DNA of 64,000 nt from Streptomyces shenzhenensis (GTDB lineage Bacteria; Actinomycetota; Actinomycetes; Streptomycetales; Streptomycetaceae). This document shows positions 58,358 to 64,000 of this stretch, in pieces. The notes beneath the pieces were generated by a model that did not search any database, was not told where the DNA came from, and saw only the letters and a list, made by a program, of their open reading frames with translations. Each line of letters starts with the position of its first letter. The first letter of the stretch is position 1. The translations under genes were made by a program, and so were the position numbers. The stretch is from the NCBI RefSeq assembly GCF_021462265.1, contig NZ_JAJONF010000035.1:37455-101454 (forward strand), given 5' to 3'.

Positions 58358-59884
58358 AGCCCCCGGCTCCAGCCCCCAGCGCTGCCCGGCCGACCCGTTC
58401 CGCCGGGCCACGACCACCCGGGTGCCGTCGGCGGCCAGGGCGAGACCCCTGTCCCAGCGCAGCAGGAGTTCACCGCGCACCGTGATGTCGTACGACACCT
58501 CCCCCGCGTGCACCAGGCAGCCGGCGACCACGACACTGCGCGCGCCGGGGTCGGCGGCGACGCACAGGGCGGGGTCGAACGCGCTGCGCAGCATGCCGTC
58601 GTCCTGGTACGACCACTGCTGGGACGCGGCGTCCGAACACGGGCCGAGCCGCAGGTCCGCACCCACCCGCACCCCGCTCTCACCCCCGCGCACGTCGACG
58701 CAGCGCCCGGCGCCGGGGCTGCGCAGCCTGCCGTGGGCGATCTCGAGGGGCTCGCTCGCGGAGGCCGCGGACGGGGAACCCGAGGACGGCGGGTGCGCGG
58801 CGCGGCCGGGCCGGGGGGTACCGCCGCCGGGGGCTCCCCAGGTGGTGGCGCCGGGGCGCGGGACACCGTGGTCGCCGGACCAGCTCCTGGCCACGAGCAC
58901 GGTGGCGAGCAGCACGAGGGAGACCAGGCCGACGCCGGCCAGCACGGCCTTGCGCCGTCCGCTCCGGGACCCGACGCGGTGCCGGTGCCGTCCGCCGGAC
59001 ACCGCCGCGGGTACGGGTTCGCCCGCGGCCGGCCAGACGCCGCCGCCCGCGCCGCGGCCGGGCCGCGTGTCGAGGTAGCGGCGGGCGCCCCAGCCCAGCA
59101 CGGTCTCGGCGAGCAGCACCTCCAGGCCGCCGTCGAAATGGCTGAGCTGCTCGGCGGCCTGCCGGCAGTACCGGCAGTCGGTCAGATGCCGTTGCACATC
59201 GGGGAGCAGAGAGCCGCCCCGGCGAATAGGGACGTCGAGGAGCCGGTTGTAGAAGCGGCATTCCTTCGAGGGCGCGAGTTCCCGGTGGGCGCGCACCAAT
59301 TCGGTCCTGAATTGTTCGCGGGCCTGATCGAGAGCGGCCGCGGCGGCGATGGTGTCGACACCCAGCAGACCGGCTGGTATGTTTATGGGTTCGGCTTCGA
59401 CCTCGGAGTGCCAGAGGAGGCATTGCGACGCTCCCGGAAGGGCCTGGAAAGCGCGCTCCGCGAGTTGCCTCCTTTCGGGGGTGCCGGGTCTTGCGGCGGC
59501 GAGTCCGCGGCCGCCCGTGGTCTTGCGCAGTTCCGGTACGACGACGGAAATGGCTTCGTCGGCGGCCCACGCGCGGACCGTCTCCCGTACCGCCACGAGG
59601 AGCTGCGGGCGCAGGGCGGCGCCCACCGCGCCGCCGGCCAGTCCGCCGAGGACCCGCTCGAAGGCGGCGCTGGCGACGAGTTGGGCGTTGGGCGTGGCGG
59701 CGGCCAGGCAGACGACGGCGTAGTCACAGGTGGCGCGCCAGTGCCGGGCCAGCAGCAGGGCGACGGCGTGGTGTCTGGCCGCGGGGGCGCCGGTGAGCCG
59801 GGCGACGATTTCGCGGTCGGAGCCCCCCGGGGTCGGACCGGGGTGCGGCGGGTAGGGCGGGCGTGGGGGGTAGGGGGGTTGCAC
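58217..59884 (-). CDS. Membrane-anchored ricin-type lectin protein with sigma-like N-domain
   Basis: A 555-aa protein. A Pro/Tyr-rich start (VQPPYPPRPPYPP) precedes a helical domain of about 250 residues with an anti-sigma-like zinc motif (HLTDCRYCRQAAEQL). One TM helix follows near residues 325-345 (AVLAGVGLVSLVLLATVLVA), then a Ser/Pro linker and a ricin B lectin domain with QQWSYQ and GQRWGL motifs. The GTG at 59884 follows GGAAGGAAAC. The lectin fold is complete near residue 508 (about 58360), yet the frame runs on for 47 residues to 58217, antisense to the cysteine hydrolase. The tail is probably non-functional. Confidence 0.78.
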   Translation of the reverse strand: MQPPYPPRPPYPPHPGPTPGGSDREIVARLTGAPAARHHAVALLLARHWRATCDYAVVCLAAATPNAQLVASAAFERVLGGLAGGAVGAALRPQLLVAVRETVRAWAADEAISVVVPELRKTTGGRGLAAARPGTPERRQLAERAFQALPGASQCLLWHSEVEAEPINIPAGLLGVDTIAAAAALDQAREQFRTELVRAHRELAPSKECRFYNRLLDVPIRRGGSLLPDVQRHLTDCRYCRQAAEQLSHFDGGLEVLLAETVLGWGARRYLDTRPGRGAGGGVWPAAGEPVPAAVSGGRHRHRVGSRSGRRKAVLAGVGLVSLVLLATVLVARSWSGDHGVPRPGATTWGAPGGGTPRPGRAAHPPSSGSPSAASASEPLEIAHGRLRSPGAGRCVDVRGGESGVRVGADLRLGPCSDAASQQWSYQDDGMLRSAFDPALCVAADPGARSVVVAGCLVHAGEVSYDITVRGELLLRWDRGLALAADGTRVVVARRNGSAGQRWGLEPGASLQRLPQGLGGEGETETLADVVERGVHAVRGRGGGHRVLQHEDVVA

Positions 59885-59967
59885 TGAACCGTTTCCTTCC
59901 GTGCCGCAGGACGGGCGTGCGAAATGCCGCCCTGACGGAATGCAGTGCTGATTGGTGCGTACCTTTA

Positions 59968-60011
59968 GGGTCCATAACGAGCGGCCCGCCGGCCGCACCG
60001 TCTATGGACCC
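59968..60011. promoter_or_regulatory. Nested hairpin in the divergent region before galU
   Basis: Outer stem GGGTCCATA (59968-59976) pairs perfectly with TATGGACCC (60003-60011). Inside is GCGGCC-CGCC-GGCCGC (59981-59996). It lies 84 bp upstream of the lectin gene start in a 423-bp divergent gap (59885-60307). It may act in the lectin gene's leader or as an extruded operator. The rest of the gap is fairly AT-rich on the galU side, and I see no gene in it. Confidence 0.5.
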
Positions 60012-60307
60012 TCCCGCGCGGTGGCCCACCTTTGCACACACGCATCACAGGAAACAAGAACTTGGCGTGGCCTGAGTTCAAATGCCCGGCGGTTTCAGAT
60101 GAATTACCGGCGGTACCCGCACTCGGCCGGGATTCAGCCGTCACCCAGCTCCAACTTGTGCGCGCCGGGCACCCGATGGCACACGAAACCTTCAACACCC
60201 GGACGGTCACGGTCGCTCGGCCCCCACCGCGGCGGACGCGGAGTTCCACAGCCGCCTCCCACGTTTCTCCCGGCCCTCTCTCATCCCGGCGGGCCAGCAT
60301 GTGCCGC

Positions 60308-61264
60308 ATGACCGCCCCCCACCCCTCCCCCTCCCCCGCCCCCGCCTCCCCCCGACCGGTCCGCAAGGCCGTGGTGCCGGCCGCCGGGCTCGGCACCCGG
60401 TTCCTGCCCGCCACCAAGGCGACACCGAAGGAGATGCTGCCGGTCGTCGACAAGCCGGCCATCCAGTACGTCGTCGAGGAGGCGGCGAAGGCCGGACTCG
60501 ACGACATCCTCATGGTCACCGGCCGGCACAAGCGGGCCATCGAGGACCACTTCGACAACGCCTTCGAGCTGGAGCAGGCGCTGAGCGCCAAGGGCGACAC
60601 CGTGCGCCTGGAGGCCGTGCGCGATCCCGCGCGGCTCGCCGACATCCACCACATCCGCCAGGGCGACCCGCTCGGCCTCGGCCACGCGGTGCTGTGCGCC
60701 AGGCACCACGTGGGCGACCAGCCCTTCGCGGTGCTCCTCGGCGACGACCTGATCGACGCCCGCGAGACCCTGCTCAGCCGGATGCTGGACGTCCGCGACC
60801 GCCGGCAGGGCAGCGTGGTCGCGCTGATGGAGGTCGACCCGTCGCAGGTCCACCGCTACGGCTGCGCCGCCGTCGCGCCGACCGGCGAGAACGGTGTGGT
60901 CAGGGTGACCGGCCTGGTGGAGAAGCCGTCCCCGCAGAAGGCGCCCAGCAACTACGCGGTCATCGGGCGCTACGTCCTCGACCCGGAGGTGTTCGACGTC
61001 CTGGAGAAGACCGCGCCCGGCCGCGGCGGCGAGATCCAGCTGACCGACGCGCTCCAGGAACTGGCCGCGGCCGGCACGGTGCACGGGGTGGTCTTCGACG
61101 GACTGCGCTACGACACCGGGGACAAGGCCGACTACCTGCGCACGGTGGTCCGGATCGCCTGCGAACGCCCGGATCTCGGGCCCGAGTTCACGGCGTGGCT
61201 CAAGGACTTCGTGGCGGGCCTGACGCAAGACGGGACCGGCCGCGAGGAGAGCCGCGCCGCCTGA
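60308..61264 (+). CDS. galU: UTP-glucose-1-phosphate uridylyltransferase
   Basis: A 318-aa nucleotidyltransferase that makes UDP-glucose from UTP and glucose 1-phosphate. The N-terminal motif is VVPAAGLGTRFLPATKATPKEMLPVVDKPAIQYVVEEA, then VLLGDDLID, LVEKPSPQKAPSNYAVIGRYVL and the GGEIQLTDAL/YDTGDKADYL stretch with the UDP-binding lysine. The ATG at 60308 (alternative 60299) begins a 15-residue Pro/Ser-rich leader before the motif. UDP-glucose is a possible donor for the PKS-cluster glycosyltransferase, but the genes are far apart. A palindromic terminator follows. Confidence 0.93.
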   Translation: MTAPHPSPSPAPASPRPVRKAVVPAAGLGTRFLPATKATPKEMLPVVDKPAIQYVVEEAAKAGLDDILMVTGRHKRAIEDHFDNAFELEQALSAKGDTVRLEAVRDPARLADIHHIRQGDPLGLGHAVLCARHHVGDQPFAVLLGDDLIDARETLLSRMLDVRDRRQGSVVALMEVDPSQVHRYGCAAVAPTGENGVVRVTGLVEKPSPQKAPSNYAVIGRYVLDPEVFDVLEKTAPGRGGEIQLTDALQELAAAGTVHGVVFDGLRYDTGDKADYLRTVVRIACERPDLGPEFTAWLKDFVAGLTQDGTGREESRAA

Positions 61265-61308
61265 GCGGGCCCCGGAGAGCCACGGCCCCGGCCGGACGCT
61301 CGCCGGGA

Positions 61309-61334
61309 CACGTCGTCGGCCGGCCGACGACGTG
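61309..61334. terminator. 26-bp perfect palindrome, bidirectional terminator
   Basis: A perfect uninterrupted 26-bp palindrome centred on GGCC|GGCC, between the convergent galU and thioesterase genes. Each transcript could form a long GC stem, so it is a likely terminator for both. Confidence 0.6.
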
Positions 61335-61389
61335 CGCGGGCCGGCCCCTGGCAGGCGGTGTCCGCTGCGGGCGACGTCCGACAGGCCGG

Positions 61390-61842
61390 TCAGCCGTTGG
61401 GACGCAGCGTCCAGACGACCGTCATCTCGCCGGTGACCGCGCCGTCCTCGCGCGTGATGGCGACGGTGACCGGGAACTCGGGGCGCTTGCCCGCGTCGAG
61501 TTCGGCGACGACGTCGGCGATCGGACGGCCCAGGGTCGCGGTGGCCTTGACCGGGCCGAGGGCGACCTTCTTGTAGGCGATCTCGGCGCTGACGGCGAGC
61601 GGTACGGCCCGGGAGAGCTGGTCGCCGAAGGCGGCGAGCACGATCGCGCCGCTCGCGGACTCGGCCAGGGTGAACATCGCGCCCGCGTGCGGGCCGCCGA
61701 TGTGGTTGTGGAAGTCCCCCTGGTCCGGCAGGCACAGCACGGCCCGCTCCGGAGTGGTCTCCAGGTACTCCAGGTTGAGGGTCCGCACCATCGGGACCGT
61801 GGCGGCGAGCATCTCGCCGATCGACATCTGGTCAGTGCCCAT
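61390..61842 (-). CDS. Hotdog-fold thioesterase-like protein (DUF4442/PaaI type)
   Basis: A 150-aa hotdog-fold protein. The DUF4442/PaaI motif HNHIGGPHAGAMFTLAESASGAI carries the helix and catalytic region, and ERAVLCLP is the first strand. It probably hydrolyses an acyl-CoA. I chose the ATG at 61842 over 61851 and 61860 because the palindrome TACTCATGAGTA (61854-61865) would otherwise fall inside the coding region. This gene ends 55 nt from the galU/thioesterase terminator. The substrate is unknown. Confidence 0.8.
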   Translation of the reverse strand: MGTDQMSIGEMLAATVPMVRTLNLEYLETTPERAVLCLPDQGDFHNHIGGPHAGAMFTLAESASGAIVLAAFGDQLSRAVPLAVSAEIAYKKVALGPVKATATLGRPIADVVAELDAGKRPEFPVTVAITREDGAVTGEMTVVWTLRPNG

Positions 61843-61853
61843 GACGGACATGT

Positions 61854-61865
61854 TACTCATGAGTA
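61854..61865. promoter_or_regulatory. Perfect 12-bp operator palindrome before the thioesterase
   Basis: TACTCATGAGTA is a perfect palindrome 12 bp upstream of the chosen start codon. Its position on top of the probable promoter/leader suits a repressor of the TetR type that would sense acyl-CoA. The remainder of the 300-bp gap to 62142 is GC-rich and shows no gene. Confidence 0.5.
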
Positions 61866-62142
61866 GCAGGATCTGGCCAGAGCCGCGGCACGGCAACCGG
61901 ATCACCACCCGCCGGCCCCGCCCCTCGCGTCCGCCGCCTCCGGCGGCCTGAAACCCACGGTCGGCGGCTGGAAGGTCGCGAGACCCTCTTCCCCCTGGGG
62001 CGGTACGACGTCCGGCCGGCTGAGCCGCCGGGACCGGCCGGCACTAGACATCTCAGGGGGCGGGGAGTCAACCGGTCCGTGCTCGGCAGTTCGAATGAGG
62101 TCATGACGTCGCTCGGCCAGGCCTGGCTCCACGGTCTTTTTG

Positions 62143-62724
62143 TCAGCCTTCGAGAACGCGGGCGTGCAGATGCATGTCGTGCCAGCCGTCGGCGTGGAGC
62201 AGTGCCCGACGCCGTACGCCTTCCAGAGCGAAGCCAGTCTTCTCAGCGATACGGCAGGACGCGACGTTCGCCGCAGCATGGCCGAGCTCCAGGCGGTTGA
62301 ATCCGGCTTCGTCCAGTGCCCAGCTCGACACCCGGGCCACTGCCCGGGAACAGACGCCCTTGCCACGGGCCTCCGGGGCGGTCCAGTAGGAGATCTCTGC
62401 CTGGCCGCCGGTCATGATGATGGACTGGAGGGAGACCCGTCCAAGGACCTTGTCGTCGTCAGCATCGGCCACGGCCCAGTGGCAGGCAGTCTCGCTCTCC
62501 CAGCCGTCGCACCACTGTCTGATCCACTCCCGGGCTTCGTCTTCGGAGTCCGCCCTGCGCAGGTGCCATTGCTGGATCCTCGGGTCTTGGAAAACTCGCG
62601 CGACAGCGGCTGCGTCGGAAGGCAGCCAAGGCCGCAGCAGCAAGCCGCCGTTGATCAGCAGCGTCGGCTGGCCAGAGGCGTTGAGGCTGCCTGGAGGCAT
62701 GACGGGGGTAACCAGAGAAGGCAT
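62143..62724 (-). CDS. GNAT acetyltransferase (RimJ/RimL type)
   Basis: A 193-aa acetyltransferase of the RimJ-type GNAT group. The core is LLINGGLLLRPWLPSDAAAVARVFQD, the acetyl-CoA loop EARGKGVCSRAVARVSSWAL, and NRLELGHAAANVASCRIAEKTGFALEGVRRRA. It may acetylate a ribosomal-protein N-terminus or a small amine. Starts at 62724 and 62736 are both possible; I chose 62724 for its proximity to the first conserved block. It is on the same strand as the transposase remnant, 89 nt away. Confidence 0.82.
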   Translation of the reverse strand: MPSLVTPVMPPGSLNASGQPTLLINGGLLLRPWLPSDAAAVARVFQDPRIQQWHLRRADSEDEAREWIRQWCDGWESETACHWAVADADDDKVLGRVSLQSIIMTGGQAEISYWTAPEARGKGVCSRAVARVSSWALDEAGFNRLELGHAAANVASCRIAEKTGFALEGVRRRALLHADGWHDMHLHARVLEG

Positions 62725-62812
62725 GATCGACATCATGGCAAGCCCGCCTCTGGCTCATGCTGCCGGCTTGGGCGGAGGTCCTGTTCAACCACCGCGTGGT
62801 GTCGCGCCCAAG

Positions 62813-64000
62813 TCAGGCAGACGCTGACTGAAGCGGCGCGAAGGCACGTTCCTCGTCGAAGTGCTGCCGGGTCTGGAGGCAGTGGTGGAGTTGCCCGAGG
62901 AAGCGGTTGAGCAGGTGGCGCCGGGCGGCGTTGTGCCAGTCTCCGTGCTCACGCCGGCGGCGGTAGTGGGCGTTGGCTCCGGGCGAGGCCTGCAAGGCTG
63001 AGAAGGACCAGAGGAAGCCGGCGTGCAGAAGCCGGTTGTTCTTGACGAAGCGGCGGCCGACGAAGCGCTTCTTGCCGGACGCTCGGGTGATCGGGGCAGA
63101 GCCGGCGTAGGACTTGAGTGCCCTGGCGTCGGCGAAACGGGTCCGGTCGTCCCCGATCTCCGCAAGGACACGGGCTCCGAGTAGAGGACCGAGACCAGGG
63201 AAGGTGAGCAGGATCTCGCTGTCGGCGTGCTGCTGGAAGGCTGCTGCGGCGGCAGCGGCGAGGTCGCCCGTGGCCTGGCAGGCGGCGTCCAACTGCTTGA
63301 GCAGAGCCAACAACTGCTGGCCGAACGCATCCTCGACAGCCGGGAGGTGGTGGGCGTACTCGGCGCGGAAGACGCTTTGCAGGCGCTCGGCCTCGGTGTC
63401 GAAGGACCGGGTGCGCCCGCTGCGTTTGAGGGCGGCCCGGATCTGGGCGAGGGTGAGCCGCGCCGCCTTCGCCGGTGTCGGGGCCAGGGTCAGGACTACC
63501 CGGGCGTCTGCCCTGGTCAGAACGCCTTCCTTGCCCTGGAAGGTGAGCAGGGCGGCGGGGTAGTACTCGCGGAGCAGGGAGCGGATCTGGTTGGCGACCT
63601 GCTGCCGACTCCAGACCGCGTCCTGCTGGGCGCGGGCCAGCACCGCGATGGCCTGGGCGAGTTCACTGTCGGCGGGCAGCGGCCGGTGGGCGTGCATGTC
63701 CGTGCGCAGGATGTTCGCCAGGACCAGGGCGTCGCCAGGGTCGGACTTCTTGCGGCTGACGCCGTGGCGGTCGCGGTAGCGGGCCGCGGAGAGCGGGTTG
63801 ATCGCGAAGACCTGACGGCTCCCGGCGCGCAGTGCGGCAACGAGCGGCCGTGGCTGGTCTCGATGGCCACGGGTATCGGACTCTCCGGACTGTCACCGTG
63901 CTCGGCCAGGACCTCCAGGAGCTTGTGGTAGCCGGCCGCGTCGTCGCTGATGCGGGCCTTGGCGAGCTGGGTGCCGGTGTGGTCGACGACGGCGATGTCA
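62813..64000 (-). pseudogene. IS110-family transposase, frameshifted and cut by the window edge
   Basis: The C-terminal part (about 345 residues) has the IS110 transposase_20 domain: FPGLGPLLGARVLAEIGD, LKSYAGSAPITRASGKKRFVGRRFVKNNRLLHAGFLWSF, HYRRRREHGDWHNAARRHLLNRF. The N-terminal DEDD part (DIAVVDHTGTQLAKARISDD ... VAIETSHG) is in another frame. A one-base deletion near 63843-63847 (CGGCCGCTCG, where the family would read one base more before CTCGTTGCC) separates them. The left end is beyond the window. IS110 elements have no long terminal repeats, so I cannot place the element ends. Confidence 0.85.

Overview
The window reads as chromosomal DNA of a Streptomyces. GC is very high throughout, GTG starts and 4-nt ATGA/GTGA stop-start overlaps are common, and the families are typical of the genus (SCO6745-like protein, paired Lrp/AsnC regulators, SbcCD, IMPACT/SixA housekeeping genes, dispersed GC-rich intergenic repeats). 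All functional calls come from reading protein motifs and DNA by eye; no database search was run.

Layout. 1-9.7 kb: end of a GNAT protein, a PLP-dependent transsulfuration-type enzyme divergent from an Lrp regulator, a DUF885 peptidase-like protein, a membrane protein, a compact ferredoxin / ferredoxin reductase / cytochrome P450 cassette, an Imm21-like protein, and a rhodanese divergent from a second Lrp regulator. 9.7-31.4 kb: mostly ordinary chromosome. It holds sbcDC, a small 124-aa protein, an ArsR regulator with a striking upstream dyad, a cupin/PmoA pair behind a LacI-like operator, IMPACT, SixA, a degenerate CysRS/MshC-like protein, a CoA-binding protein, an APC permease with a structured leader, a 4-hydroxybenzoate 3-monooxygenase, a metal-sensing ArsR with a His-rich CDF transporter, YbaK, an XRE-cupin regulator with an EamA exporter, an acyltransferase, a gamma carbonic anhydrase, DedA and a flippase-like protein.

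31.4-46.4 kb: one tightly coupled leftward operon of two large iterative PKS/PUFA-type proteins (ER-ER-like-KS-AT-ACP-KR and KS-AT-DH-PPT), a discrete ACP, an alpha/beta hydrolase, a macrolide-type glycosyltransferase and a SAM methyltransferase. The natural reading is a secondary-lipid synthase whose chain is released, glycosylated and methylated. The architecture recalls the S. coelicolor cluster annotated long ago as EPA-like. A promoter with a perfect inverted repeat filling its -35/-10 spacer precedes the operon.

46.9-58.4 kb: a catabolic regulon. A leftward XRE-cupin regulator faces a rightward run of flavin reductase, metallo-beta-lactamase fold hydrolase, cytosine-deaminase-like amidohydrolase, a TauABC-type importer, FAD-linked oxidase, creatininase-family amidohydrolase, cupin, AtzH-amidase fusion and RutB/biuret-hydrolase-like cysteine hydrolase. 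The same 22-bp operator (19/22 identical) occurs in front of the first gene and in front of the importer. Together these suggest uptake and stepwise C-N hydrolysis of a nitrogen-rich, probably cyclic, compound; I do not recognise the whole pathway.

58.2-64 kb: a ricin-lectin membrane protein whose 3' end runs 141 nt antisense into the catabolic cluster, galU, a hotdog thioesterase with a TACTCATGAGTA operator at its start, a GNAT acetyltransferase, and a frameshifted IS110-family transposase cut by the window edge.
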